Shown here one piece after another: positions 35,601 to 45,139 of a DNA stretch of 64,000 nt. The stretch spans positions 1 through 64,000 of the forward strand of contig NZ_AUIX01000035.1 in NCBI RefSeq assembly GCF_000423925.1, in the 5' to 3' direction. Under the pieces are notes generated by a model. The model searched no databases. It was not told the origin of the DNA and saw only the letters and a program-made list of their open reading frames with translations. Position 1 is the first letter of the stretch, and each line of letters opens with the position of its first letter. Position numbers and translations under genes: made by a program. Origin of the DNA: Butyrivibrio sp. VCD2006. Its GTDB lineage: Bacteria > Bacillota > Clostridia > Lachnospirales > Lachnospiraceae.

Positions 35601-36650
35601 ATGATTAATAATCTTTTTTACTACGCAACAAAAGAGTTATCACAAGATGCATTTATTTGCTGGCTTTTTTCTTATGCTTTACCAGACACCAATAAGGAAG
35701 ATCATGGTCTAAAAGCTTGTGCTATGGACATGCTTATTGAGTTTTTGGGAGATATAGGAAATGGTCATGAGATAGTATTGGAGAGAATTGATAAGCAGAT
35801 TGGCAATATTGATGTACTATTAAGCGTAAAATGTGATGAAAAAAATGTACGCATCATTATTGAAGATAAAGTCCATGCATCAGAACACGATGATCAATTA
35901 ACTCGATACTATGAAAATGTATCCAAGGATAAAAGCGTAGACAAAGTCGTATGTATATATTTCAAAACGGGATTCCAAAGTGATTATTCCGCTGTTAAAC
36001 AGGCTGGATATAAAGTTTTTGGTAGGCGAGATTTGCTAAGAGTATTAGAACGACATGCTGATTTAATATCTAATGATATTTTTTGTAACTATTATGAGTA
36101 CTGGAAAAATTTCGAAGATATTACCCAGGGATATAGAAATATACCATGTTCTAAATGGGATTGGAGACAAATCTATGGATTTTTTGATGAAGCACAGTCT
36201 GTGCTGCACAACGATGACTTATGGTGCGGATATGATTATGTAGCTAATCGATCAGGTGGATTTTATGGATTATGGTTTGGAATTGATGATGATCATATAG
36301 AGGTTGGAAACCTTAAAGTTGCTTTGTATCTCCAGCTTGAATGTCAGTATGTTCAAGATACCGAGCAGTCAGGATATGAATACCGACTTTGCTTGAAATT
36401 CGCGAACCAAAGTGATAATGCGGCAAAAGATTTAATAGAGCTTCTGCGTTCAGATATTGTAAACAATCTGGGGAATTACAATTTTTCTAAACCTTCACGA
36501 TTAGGTCGCGGTCAGCATATGACTTTGGGGATTTATAATCATGAATTTGCTAGCAGTGAAGAGTTGAAGGATGTTTTGAGAGCAGCAACTAAGCAGTATA
36601 TAAAACTTATAGACAATGAAAAAGAATTTGTAAAGAACATAGAGAGTTAA
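35601..36650 (+). CDS. PD-(D/E)XK nuclease-superfamily protein
   Basis: A 349-residue protein of the PDDEXK-like group. The active-site pattern is visible as IGNIDVLL...RIIIEDKVHASEHDDQL, that is D, then E-x-K. The rest is a C-terminal domain without recognised motifs. AAGGAGAAAACA gives the start at 35601. Such proteins occur as single-gene nucleases of unknown target in defence islands and near WYL regulators. No methyltransferase is present, so it is not a standard restriction system. The target is unknown. Confidence 0.8.
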   Translation: MINNLFYYATKELSQDAFICWLFSYALPDTNKEDHGLKACAMDMLIEFLGDIGNGHEIVLERIDKQIGNIDVLLSVKCDEKNVRIIIEDKVHASEHDDQLTRYYENVSKDKSVDKVVCIYFKTGFQSDYSAVKQAGYKVFGRRDLLRVLERHADLISNDIFCNYYEYWKNFEDITQGYRNIPCSKWDWRQIYGFFDEAQSVLHNDDLWCGYDYVANRSGGFYGLWFGIDDDHIEVGNLKVALYLQLECQYVQDTEQSGYEYRLCLKFANQSDNAAKDLIELLRSDIVNNLGNYNFSKPSRLGRGQHMTLGIYNHEFASSEELKDVLRAATKQYIKLIDNEKEFVKNIES

Positions 36651-36907
36651 CAACAAAAAATATTAATGGATCAATACTCTTGAAAGGGCTTCTTTACTAT
36701 ACAAAATTGTCAATCTGAAACATCAACAGTAGCCCAGGCTTTACCATAAGCTATATGTAATGCTCATTATTTTGCACATAGCATTTTCTATACTAAATTT
36801 AAGATATTTAAGAAACATAATTATAGATAAAGACTGAAGATAGGTTTTATGAAGATATATCTATTAGGTAAAAAATCAATGACTATAGTGTCTCTTATAA
36901 ATCTCCA

Positions 36908-37066
36908 TCACCCACAATTTTCCTCATCCCCAACCACACTACTAAATGCCACTCCAAGCACAATAATGATGATATCATCCAGCGGGCCGGGAGTCAGGTC
37001 CAGAGGTGAAAGAACATATAGAATTGTCAAAGCTATAATTATTCTTCTTAACACTATATTATTCAT
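36908..37066 (-). CDS. Small membrane protein, DUF1232-like
   Basis: The minus strand encodes 52 residues (MNNIVLRRIIIALTILYVLS, then PLDLTPGPLDDIIIIVLGVA). The SPxDLxPGPLDD turn between two helices resembles DUF1232/YkvA-type proteins. CAGGTGATATT precedes the ATG. The plus-strand ORF over the same DNA is its shadow. It is a free-standing gene. The stretch 36651-36907 shows nothing else. Confidence 0.65.
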   Translation of the reverse strand: MNNIVLRRIIIALTILYVLSPLDLTPGPLDDIIIIVLGVAFSSVVGDEENCG

Positions 37067-37135
37067 ATAATATCACCTGCTATTTTTGTAAGAATGCGTC
37101 TATGCTGCTACAAAGAGCTACACTAATTTCACTAC

Positions 37136-37678
37136 TTACCTCAGTCCTTCAAGCACGTTCCGGGTTTCTTTCATGTCAGTCTTAGCGGCTTCTGCGTAGA
37201 TATTTGTTGTGTTGAGGCTCGTATGATTGAGCTTTTTCTGTAATTTGAGTATATCATGGTCCGTGGCCTCGTAGAAGCTCATGGCGAAGCTGGATCTGAG
37301 CTTATGGGGCGTGATTTTGTCTACATTGGAGCTGTCCGGAAGGGCAGCTCTTACGTATTTTTTGACGAGTCTTTCAACAGCGCGGACACCGAGCCTTTCG
37401 CCGGAGAGGGCAGTGAAGGCGGGAAAATTCCTGGTTTTCTTCAAATTGAATTTCGCCTTCTGAGCATTGAAATAATTCATAAGGTAATCTGAACACTCAT
37501 TTGAGAAGTAAACGGACTGGGTATCGCCGCCTTTCCTGGTGACAACAACGCTTCCTGCCGAGAGGTCAAAATCATCCATGTCGGTGCTGACAAGCTCAGA
37601 CACACGAAGTCCGGTATCAAGAAAGAGCAGTATCATTGCGGAGTCACGCTTGCAATACAGATCGTGATAACCGGCCAT
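37136..37678 (-). pseudogene. Truncated tyrosine recombinase
   Basis: A 180-codon catalytic part of a phage-type integrase: LDTGLRVSEL with the first arginine, TPHKLRSSFAMSF with the HxxR box, and HTSLNTTNIYAEA with the tyrosine. The N-terminal core-binding domain is missing. The frame abuts a surface-protein fragment at 37677, so the gene was cut there. A functional protein is unlikely. Confidence 0.85.
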
Positions 37679-37850
37679 GCGTGGAATGTTTAAAGAATGT
37701 GAAAAGCTTAAGGATTTGGATCTTCACAGTTTCAATACATCTAATGTCAATGATTTTTCAATGATGTTCTATAGGTGCTATTTGCTAAAATCTCTTAATC
37801 TTAGAAACTTTGATACATCTAAACAGAATAGACAGAACTCATTTTCTTAA
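37677..37850 (+). pseudogene. BspA-type (DUF285) surface-repeat fragment
   Basis: The frame MFKECEKLKDLDLHSFNTSN, then SLNLRNFDTSKQ, is a little over two copies of the BspA-like leucine-rich repeat (C-x-x-L-x-x-L-D-L-x-x-F-D/N-T-S). Both ends are lost, on one side to the integrase and on the other to the phosphoribosyltransferase fragment. Confidence 0.8.
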
Positions 37851-37987
37851 GAGAACAAAAGAAATACCAAAACTCGCTAGCGGTGGAGACCGGCGAATAT
37901 CCATTCATCATGAATCAATAAAGACATCAGAAAAGGAATCCGTCAAAGGTATGACTGTAATCCTTCTTGATGATGTTACAACAACGG
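37832..37987 (+). pseudogene. Phosphoribosyltransferase gene, 5' fragment before the IS21-like element
   Basis: The frame reads HFLKRTKEIPKLASGGDRR, then GMTVILLDDVTTT, the PRPP-binding loop of ComF-like phosphoribosyltransferases. The frame is interrupted at the target duplication AACGG (37983-37987) and resumes at 45494 with GNSLIACRDILLKNGADDV. Removing the 7.5-kb insertion and one AACGG restores TTTGNS exactly in frame. The first part of the gene is also missing, upstream of about 37832. Confidence 0.88.
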
Positions 37988-38086
37988 TGATTATTTCGTG
38001 CCAAGGGCACCGGTGCTGAGCATCGCTCAGCACCATTGTTTTTTTATTGCGAACCACCGGTTCGCAATTCAGCCCCACTTGGCAGA

Positions 38087-38707
38087 TTATTCGCGTTTAC
38101 TGCAGTATCTGAGCATGTTTGTCTTTCCTGTTTCTACCCAGGTTGTTGTATAAGCAAATCTGTCTACTATCGCCTCCGCATAGACTCCTTCACCCAGCTT
38201 TTTGATCCAGTCTTTTTTAGAATACTGCGTACAAAAGATGGTGGATGAGGAATCTGAGCGTCTTTCCATAAGCTCAAAGAGAAAGTGGAGTTCCTCTTTG
38301 GATATATCTGCCATAAGCCACTCATCCAGTATCAGGAGCGGTACTTTTGCATACTTATTAAGAATACGTTTCTCTTGTCCTGGAATAAGAACAGTATCAC
38401 CATACTCCATCAATAGATCTGGAAGTCTTATGTATCTGGTCTTTATCTGTTGACGGCAAGCTTCCTTTCCGAGTGCACATGCCAGAAATGTCTTACCTGA
38501 CCCAGTATAGCCTTGAAGTACAATACTATGTTTGGAATGAACGTACTGACATGTCATCAGCTCAGTAACAGCTTCATGATTAAGTGTTCTGCCATCAAAG
38601 TACAGTGACTGCCTGTCAGCTTGAGGAAATCTGAACTTGGCTGTCTTTATAAGCCTCTGTATCTTACAATTATACTTCTCCTGGTAAAGATAATCGACAA
38701 GTCTCAA
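38087..38707 (-). pseudogene. istB: IS21 helper ATPase IstB, 5' truncated
   Basis: The frame gives IstB from about residue 45 onward: IQRLIKTAKFRFPQADRQ, Walker A GYTGSGKTFLACALG, Walker B PLLILDEW, and the C-terminal ERRSDSSSTIFCTQY. Normal IstB is about 250 residues, and the N-terminal part is missing beyond 38707. IstB loads the IstA transposase on target DNA. It lies next to the left end of the 7.5-kb element, as istB does in IS21. Confidence 0.85.
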
Positions 38708-38838
38708 GCTAACCTCTGAACAGTAACCTTAAAAGTTTAATCGCGTTTATCTAGGCGGAAAAACCTTTTAATTTTTAACGGTATTATGTGCTACAATTAT
38801 ATATGTAGAAATGATTCACTTGAAGAGAGGACCTTAAT

Positions 38839-39765
38839 ATGGCAGAAAACAACAACGAACAGAAAAACTTTTTTAAGAACCTGCACACGGATCAGTATAA
38901 ATGGAATGATTTCTTTCTTATTCCGCTTATAGTGACACTTGTGATGATGCTTGTCGGGCAGACGGGAGTTCTCGTAATCTCTAATATATTAATGAAACCG
39001 ATTATCAACGATAACAATGTCGATTTTCTAACAATATTTCAACAATATTTCACCTTCCTGGGAGTTTGGATTATAGCTTTACTTTATTGCTACTTTACCC
39101 CAAAAAACAGACCAATAATTAAGGCTTTAACACCTTTTTGCAAAGGGAATACAGTGAAATACCTGCTTTTAGGTCTTTTAATTGGTTTTGCTCAAAATGC
39201 ATTTTGCATTATGGTGGCTTTGCTGCATAAAGATATCCATATTTATTTTGATTCATTAAATCTATTGCAGGTAATACCACTTTTTATAGTTATATTTATT
39301 CAGTCCAGCGCAGAAGAATTACTTTGCAGGGGCTTTCTGTATCAGAGACTAAGAAGGGGATATAAAAATCCTGCTATAGCGGTTGTAGGAAATGCTCTGC
39401 TGTTTTCACTGGTGCATGCAGCTAATCCGGGATTGTCTCCACTTGCTCTTCCTAGTATCTTTTTTGCCGGACTTCTCTATACACTTATGGTTTATTATTG
39501 CGATTCAATATGGATGCCGATGGCAGCACACGCAGCCTGGAATTTCACCCAGAACATTATATTTGGACTTCCAAACAGTGGTAACGTATCGCCAGTTTCA
39601 ATCTTTAAACTAGATGCATCTACAGCCATGGATAGTTTTGCATATGACGTAGGATTTGGTGTTGAAGCTACAATACTAGCTATAGCACTTATAATAGTAA
39701 GTTGTATAATAGTTTATCTATGGGGAAGCAAAAATAATAAAAAGCCAACTGAAATCTGGAATTAA
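38839..39765 (+). CDS. CPBP-family intramembrane protease
   Basis: A 308-residue membrane protein with about eight hydrophobic segments. The CPBP motifs are SSAEELLCRGFLYQRLRRG (paired glutamate, Arg), FSLVHAANPG and AAHAAWNF, the usual catalytic set. GAGAGGACCTTAAT precedes the ATG. It is the first cargo gene after istB and is convergent with a second CPBP gene. The role, in prenyl-peptide processing, bacteriocin immunity or other, is open. Confidence 0.87.
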   Translation: MAENNNEQKNFFKNLHTDQYKWNDFFLIPLIVTLVMMLVGQTGVLVISNILMKPIINDNNVDFLTIFQQYFTFLGVWIIALLYCYFTPKNRPIIKALTPFCKGNTVKYLLLGLLIGFAQNAFCIMVALLHKDIHIYFDSLNLLQVIPLFIVIFIQSSAEELLCRGFLYQRLRRGYKNPAIAVVGNALLFSLVHAANPGLSPLALPSIFFAGLLYTLMVYYCDSIWMPMAAHAAWNFTQNIIFGLPNSGNVSPVSIFKLDASTAMDSFAYDVGFGVEATILAIALIIVSCIIVYLWGSKNNKKPTEIWN

Positions 39766-39811
39766 AAGCAATGCGCCGAACTTTCGTTCGGCGCATTATA
39801 TTTATCACGAT

Positions 39812-40660
39812 TTAATTCTCTTTACCCCATTTCCGGTTCCAGGTTTCCATAATTTCATCCCATGCCGATGGATGTAAAAGATATATCGCAATAATGATCT
39901 GTAAAACAGATAGAATCATATTGAGAACTATATCAGAGGTTTTTAAAGTGCCTTCCATTACTCCAGCTTCAGAAACCAGATCCAAATTCATAAAAGCATA
40001 AACATCATTTATTGCATGCATGAGCATTGAAGGAAGTAAACTTCCGCTCCTGATAAATAGTGCACAGAGCAAAAACCCTGCCGCACTGGTTGAAATAACC
40101 TGTAAAAGCGCCGCCAGAAGTGTAGCACCGGCAAAAAAATTGAAACCATGAACTGATCCAAATATCAAAGAAGTCACTATTGCTATCCATATTATATGTG
40201 ACTTCTTTTTATTTTGCCTCATCAGATATGACACAGGAAGTCCTCTGAAAACGGTCTCTTCAACAGTTCCTGCAACACCTGCCATTAGTACAGAGTGAAG
40301 AGTCGGTGCTCCCAAATTAGTTTTTAGAATAAGCGAAGTAATAATATCAGGAAGCAGCGCGATAACAAGGATAATTAAGCCTGTAATTAGCCATCTTTTA
40401 AGATCTTTTGTCTTTAGGGAACCCTCATACTCAGGATAAAACCACCTTTTATGAACAAGTAAAGTCAATAATGCTCCAAGTATCATCCCTATATACATGA
40501 TCTCTTCTTTCGGAAGCGGAATCACATTTCCCAAAATTACCGCCACTATAACTGAGATAAAGTATGTAAAAAGGTACCCCCAGATAATAAGCAATATGGA
40601 TCCAATAAACCAGTGTTCATTAAAAATTTTGTGATTAATAATCTTCTTTTGTCTTTCCAT
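39812..40660 (-). CDS. Second CPBP-family intramembrane protease
   Basis: A 282-residue membrane protein with eight hydrophobic segments and the motifs GTVEETVFRGLPVSYLMR, FGSVHGFNF and LMHAINDVYAF. It is convergent with the preceding CPBP gene; GCGCCGAACTTTCGTTCGGC at 39771-39790 can form the hairpin between them. AAGGAGAG stands upstream of the ATG. Two divergent CPBP genes on one mobile unit suggest a peptide-related function, but no precursor peptide is seen. Confidence 0.87.
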   Translation of the reverse strand: MERQKKIINHKIFNEHWFIGSILLIIWGYLFTYFISVIVAVILGNVIPLPKEEIMYIGMILGALLTLLVHKRWFYPEYEGSLKTKDLKRWLITGLIILVIALLPDIITSLILKTNLGAPTLHSVLMAGVAGTVEETVFRGLPVSYLMRQNKKKSHIIWIAIVTSLIFGSVHGFNFFAGATLLAALLQVISTSAAGFLLCALFIRSGSLLPSMLMHAINDVYAFMNLDLVSEAGVMEGTLKTSDIVLNMILSVLQIIIAIYLLHPSAWDEIMETWNRKWGKEN

Positions 40661-40710
40661 GCTTGAGACTCTCCTTACACATTGTTATATATTTTAAATA
40701 TCCTAACTTT

Positions 40711-41299
40711 TTACTGCACGTTTACTATCTTTGAAGTTATCTTTCTCTGATATACATCAGTTAAAACTCCGCCAATTATATAGTCACCATCCTCTATTGC
40801 TTTGAATTCAACCTTCGGACTGCCGCTAGCTGCTACTGCTACATCCGCAAAATCCTTTTTGCTGTTCTTTACTGCGTCATCTGTTTTAGCGAATAGGCCG
40901 CTAAGCTTAGCATATGCTGGTTTTGCCAGGGATGTATCTATTAATGAAAGTGTTGACCTTGTATCAGTTTTTCCATCTGCCGCAGCCGCCTGCCTGCATG
41001 ACAAATGTGACTCCATCTCCCTGCTTTGTTGCCTCTTTTATCTGCCTTAAATTAAGGGAAGCAAGTCCCGCCTTGTCCTCAAGGTTGGATCCTATTACAT
41101 AAGTAAGAACCACTACATTTTGAGCGTCTGAATAGTCTGTGTAAAAATGTTCTCTACTTGGATCAAACTCTTTAATCCTTGCATAACCTAGGTAATCCTC
41201 TCTTTTTATTACATCTGAGTTTCCTTCAATACCACTAAGGGCGCTGCTAATTTCATCTAGTTGCTTATAAATCAAAAGAGAAGGCGGTGTAGTACTCAT
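40711..41299 (-). pseudogene. Clostripain-like (C11) peptidase remnant
   Basis: The minus strand reads VVVLTYVIGSNLEDKAGLAS, then GDGVTFVMQAGGCGRWKN, the start of a C11 peptidase domain. After a frameshift near an A5 run at about 41000 it continues as DTRSTLSLIDTSLAKPAYAK and ends with a C-terminal domain at 40711. The central catalytic part (His and Cys) is missing, so an internal deletion has also occurred. The gene cannot be active. Confidence 0.65.
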
Positions 41300-41581
41300 A
41301 AACTATTGCTGCGATATTGGTAAACATCCAGCCCTTGCTCTCCTTAGGCCCTAAGTAAATGGCTCCGAGCATAAGAATCGCCGCTATTGCAAAGGATCTG
41401 TAGAAGGTTCGCATTCTCTTAAACAGAACAGTTGAAAGCTCCCGCTCTGCAAGAAATGGCACCACAGCTGTCCATTTCTTTAAACCTGCCTTTTGAGCAC
41501 CAGGAAGTACCCAATGGACATGAGTATCCAACCTATCAGTAGAAGGGGAATATTTGAGAATAAAGCAATTATTAACCACAT
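41265..41581 (-). pseudogene. Frameshifted small membrane protein gene
   Basis: GGAGGAAAACAT precedes an ATG at 41581 that opens MWLIIALFSNIPLLLIGWIL, then stops after RQV. The neighbouring frame then carries on with LKKWTAVVPFLAERELSTVL and a second membrane helix, to about 41280. A one-base shift in the TTTAAA region near 41487 would join them into one protein of about 100 residues. It fuses into the clostripain remnant, so the end is lost. Confidence 0.55.
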
Positions 41582-41832
41582 ATGTTTTCCTCCATTGCTG
41601 TAAATAATACGTACACATTAATTATCCGATAAAAAAGTAATATTTTGACATTTAATAGAGAAAATTTATTTTTTTTTAATACGTATACCTATCTGGGGAA
41701 ACATATCTATGGACTCAGATTGCATCATATGTCCTCTGACAACAATTAAAAAAAAAGCGCCGGGGATATAGGATACCTGAATGCAATGTTTGATATAATA
41801 ACGTTAAAAGATGTACATACAGGAGAGTTGAA

Positions 41833-42396
41833 ATGGATTTACAAAGAGAACGTAGACGTAGCTTAAATAGTCTTTCTCTATGCGGGACCGGCGCTATTGG
41901 CCTTGGGTTATGGTCAGTTATAAAAGCCATAATGACGTTTTTCGCGAATAGGAACTATATCGCAGAAATGATCAGCGATATCTATACTAATTCAGGAGTC
42001 TCAGAGGAAGAAGTAAGTCTTAAAGCAGTAGCATTTATAACGTACCTCATAATTTTAGCTTTTTTGGTATTGGTTTTTTCTGTTAGTCTATACGTTGGCA
42101 AATGTGCAAATGCAGAGGCTAAAAAAGGGAAAAAAAGATATCTTTATTTGATAATCGCACTTTTAGCAGGCTTCTTATATATATATTCCTGCTATTTGGG
42201 GATTCTTTCAATCAGAGATTTAACTTTTAATGAGGCTAGTTTAACAGATGACATTAACAATTCTATTGATCAGATTGCAGAGTTTCTTTTGGATTTGTCA
42301 TCTGCAGGAGTATTGCTGGCACTGTTTTTTTCCGCAATCAGATCCCGAATTCTTTCCAATATGATCAGTAAACAGGAGGCAGCCCATGAACATTGA
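41833..42396 (+). CDS. Membrane protein with three to four helices
   Basis: A 187-residue protein with hydrophobic segments at about residues 17-35, 66-88, 102-125 and 158-172. No family is recognised. GGAGAGTTGAA precedes the ATG, and TATAAT (41794-41799) is a likely -10. Its end overlaps the next gene by 11 bases, so it is co-translated with the DUF6765 protein. It is the first gene of a three- or four-gene cargo operon. Confidence 0.65.
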   Translation: MDLQRERRRSLNSLSLCGTGAIGLGLWSVIKAIMTFFANRNYIAEMISDIYTNSGVSEEEVSLKAVAFITYLIILAFLVLVFSVSLYVGKCANAEAKKGKKRYLYLIIALLAGFLYIYSCYLGILSIRDLTFNEASLTDDINNSIDQIAEFLLDLSSAGVLLALFFSAIRSRILSNMISKQEAAHEH

Positions 42397-43558
42397 TTTT
42401 CACTATTATGCTACCTACCTGGCAGCAATTATTGCAGGATATTCTCATGAAGAAAGCAGTGAAATAGCGTATTCTGCGCAATTTGTTGATTGTTGTACAA
42501 GAACTTTCTTAACAAGCATCAAAGCCCCTTTGTCCGCAGCTACAACTCAGTCACAGGTAGAGCTGATAAATGCTCGTGCAGACCTTCTGGGGCTTCAGGA
42601 TATAACTAGGATATGGTCTAGCTTCCATTTTTTGCCTCAGGATCTTTATGCTGAAAAAAAATGGTGTACTAGAGGATATAGAAACAAATATCGTCTTATC
42701 TGCGGTCCAAATGGCGATCTGTTGGTGGAGACTGTAAAGCTTGCAAAAGGAAAGTCTCTTGAGTCAGTAGGGCTAGCCATGCACGTTTTGGCTGATACCT
42801 GGGCACACCGCAATTTTGCAGGGACACCTTCTCTTGTCATCAATAATACCGACTATTATTTCTATGAGATTTTTAGCGGTGATGCCGGAGAATTTGAAAA
42901 GAAAATAACATTTCGGCACAGTACGTCAACTCCGGATGATCTTAACAGAAGCATATATACTAACAGTCTTTTCCAGACCAGTGAGAATTCCATAATGAAT
43001 CTGGGACACGGGAGAGCCGGGCATCTTCCGGATTATAGCTTTATCAAATATAAGTATTTGCCTGCATGGGGGGATTTTACGGAGATTGTAAAAGACAATC
43101 CATCTGACTATTATCATGCCTTTTGTCAGATGGTTTATGCCATGAGGTATTTAAGGGGGAATATCAGCTCTTTTGACAAAGATACTTACGACTTTGAAAT
43201 TGTTAGTCCTTATGAAGCTCAAATAAAAGAAATCATAAATAAACGGCAGATTGACTCCTGCGCTGACTGGAAAGCTTTAGGTGAAAAAATTTCCGGCAAT
43301 ATAATTGATGATTTTGATGTCTACAGATATAAAGATGAGTACTTGGCAGCCAGAAAAGAAGCTAAAGACAATACTATTCTTGGTAGATTTTTTGTGGCTG
43401 CGTTAAGACAAAAGAGCATGGTCACCAATAAGATTTATAAATCAGGCAACATGCTGGCTGGCTTTTCTGCAGATTTTGCAGAGAATGGTTTTGTGGGTAT
43501 AAAAGATTTCAAAAAGCTGGTAGATGTTGCTACTTCCGGAGGTGAAAAGCATGACTAG
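42386..43558 (+). CDS. DUF6765 family protein
   Basis: A 390-residue protein of the DUF6765 family. The N-terminus NIDFHYYATYLAAIIAGYSH, SAQFVDCCT and later AMHVLADTWAHRNFAG show the conserved His/Asp residues of a phospholipase C-like, probably metal-dependent, hydrolase fold. The activity is not established. CAGGAGGCAGCCC gives the start. It overlaps the membrane proteins on both sides, so the three may work together at the membrane. Confidence 0.8.
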   Translation: MNIDFHYYATYLAAIIAGYSHEESSEIAYSAQFVDCCTRTFLTSIKAPLSAATTQSQVELINARADLLGLQDITRIWSSFHFLPQDLYAEKKWCTRGYRNKYRLICGPNGDLLVETVKLAKGKSLESVGLAMHVLADTWAHRNFAGTPSLVINNTDYYFYEIFSGDAGEFEKKITFRHSTSTPDDLNRSIYTNSLFQTSENSIMNLGHGRAGHLPDYSFIKYKYLPAWGDFTEIVKDNPSDYYHAFCQMVYAMRYLRGNISSFDKDTYDFEIVSPYEAQIKEIINKRQIDSCADWKALGEKISGNIIDDFDVYRYKDEYLAARKEAKDNTILGRFFVAALRQKSMVTNKIYKSGNMLAGFSADFAENGFVGIKDFKKLVDVATSGGEKHD

Positions 43559-44084
43559 AATGCAAAAGATTAGAAGTATATTTGTGGCTATCGTAACTAT
43601 TCTTGCCAGTATATATATGATAGTTGAGCCGGATGACGGTCTGATTACTATGGCTTTAATCCTCAGTATTGCTCTTGTCGCCATGGGACTTAAATACCTC
43701 ACCTACTATTTTACAATGGCGAGACATATGGTAGGCGGAAAAGGAATCCTTTTTTATGGCCTGATAGTGTTTGATTTTGGTCTTTTCACATTGTCACTCT
43801 CGGACATTCCAAAACTGTATCTGGTGTTGTACCTTGTCGTCATCAATGGATTTAGCGCAGCTGTAACAATCTTAAGAGGGCTTGATGCCAAAAAAATGCA
43901 CAGCGCCTCCTGGAGACTATCCATCAGCCATGGTATTCTCAATCTTGCGCTGGCATTTTTTTGCATAATATTTGTCAGGTCCACTTCTGTTGTAGTTTAT
44001 GTATACTGCTTTGGACTTATTTACAGTTCTATCATCAGAATAATATCTGCATTTAGAAAAACTGCTGTCGTGTATATTCAGTAA
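43551..44084 (+). CDS. DUF308-like membrane protein
   Basis: A 177-residue protein of six short hydrophobic segments, arranged like HdeD/DUF308 proteins. GGAGGTGAAAAGC fixes the ATG at 43551, which overlaps the DUF6765 stop by eight bases; the longer frame from 43524 is unlikely. The function is unknown. It lies third in the cargo operon, 72 bases before the acetolactate decarboxylase gene. Confidence 0.7.
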   Translation: MTRMQKIRSIFVAIVTILASIYMIVEPDDGLITMALILSIALVAMGLKYLTYYFTMARHMVGGKGILFYGLIVFDFGLFTLSLSDIPKLYLVLYLVVINGFSAAVTILRGLDAKKMHSASWRLSISHGILNLALAFFCIIFVRSTSVVVYVYCFGLIYSSIIRIISAFRKTAVVYIQ

Positions 44085-44156
44085 TAAAGCAATCGCAAAA
44101 GCATACTTAGTCTGCATCAAGGGGCTGGAAGTCCATATAAAAAGGAGAAATACCAA

Positions 44157-44870
44157 ATGGAAAATACTATGTATCAGGTGTCGACACTTCAGGCGCTAAT
44201 TCTTGGGTACAGCCGGACGGTGATAAATGTAGACGAAATAATTCAGCATGGTGATACCGGGCTGGGAACATTTGAGGATGTGAACGGTGAGATGATCGTC
44301 ATGGATGGACACTGCTACAGGTCAGATCAGTTCGGGAATGTAACAGAGGTTGATCCTTCGACGGGAATTCCCTTTGCTGCTGTGGCCAGGCTCTATGGCA
44401 ATCAGCAGTTTCAGCTTAATGACATGCCGAATTTTGCCTCAATTCAGACAGAACTGACAAGGAAGATCGAAGAGGTATTCGGGCTTAACAGTATGCATAT
44501 TGTCAGGATTGACGGAGAGTTTGGGAAAATCGATGCCAGATCGGAGGGGCCTTACAGGTCGCACCATATCAGGCTGAAAGAGATTCTTCTCCACACGCAG
44601 CAATCGTTTCTTTTTGAGAATATCCGGGGATCTCTGGTGGGTGTATATTTTCCAGATTATATGGATGGAATAAATATGCCGGGATGGCATCTTCATTTTC
44701 TTTCCGAGGACAGAACGAAAGGCGGGCATGTTTTTGATGCAAGTATAATCAAAGGAGCAGCCAGAGTAGATAAGATTACCAGTATCCACATAAATCTTCC
44801 AAAAGAAGCGTCTTTTGATACCTATTCTCTTAAAGAGGATCTGGAAAGCGAGATAAAGTCCGTCGAGTAA
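44157..44870 (+). CDS. budA: Alpha-acetolactate decarboxylase
   Basis: A 237-residue enzyme that converts alpha-acetolactate to acetoin, a pH-neutral overflow product, in the cytoplasm. Family features are YQVSTLQALILGYSRTV at the start, GTFEDVNGEMIVMDG, SEGPYRSHHIRL, and the zinc site GWHLHFLSEDRTKGGH (His-x-His, then His). AAAAGGAGAAATACCAA precedes the ATG. No acetolactate synthase or butanediol dehydrogenase gene is near, so it would draw acetolactate from branched-chain amino-acid synthesis. Carriage on the IS21-like element suggests transfer. Confidence 0.93.
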   Translation: MENTMYQVSTLQALILGYSRTVINVDEIIQHGDTGLGTFEDVNGEMIVMDGHCYRSDQFGNVTEVDPSTGIPFAAVARLYGNQQFQLNDMPNFASIQTELTRKIEEVFGLNSMHIVRIDGEFGKIDARSEGPYRSHHIRLKEILLHTQQSFLFENIRGSLVGVYFPDYMDGINMPGWHLHFLSEDRTKGGHVFDASIIKGAARVDKITSIHINLPKEASFDTYSLKEDLESEIKSVE

Positions 44871-45139
44871 AGTAAAAACATCAGATATACAGGCAGAGTT
44901 TTAAAAGGAACTAACGACCTCGGCGAAGAGGTAGAGATATCAGCTACAACAAAAGCGCGTCTGGTTCTATTAGTCAGTTTTTCGCCGGATATTCACTCAC
45001 AAGCATCCATAAAAGACATGTTGAATCACACATACGCGGGAACCAGTCATTAAACCTTGTAGCAATATTCAACTTTCTATGAAGTTCTCTGGCTGATATT
45101 GTTTGCTTGTCAAAATCAATCTTTAATAATTCGTTCATT

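Noticed and set aside
36849..37070. Plus-strand ORF of 73 codons
   Set aside because: It is the shadow of the 52-residue DUF1232-like protein on the minus strand, which has the natural composition and a ribosome site.
44871..45139. Possible istA remains near the right end of the IS21-like unit
   Set aside because: I could read no IstA-like stretch in any frame here; only the integrase and ImmA-like pieces further right.
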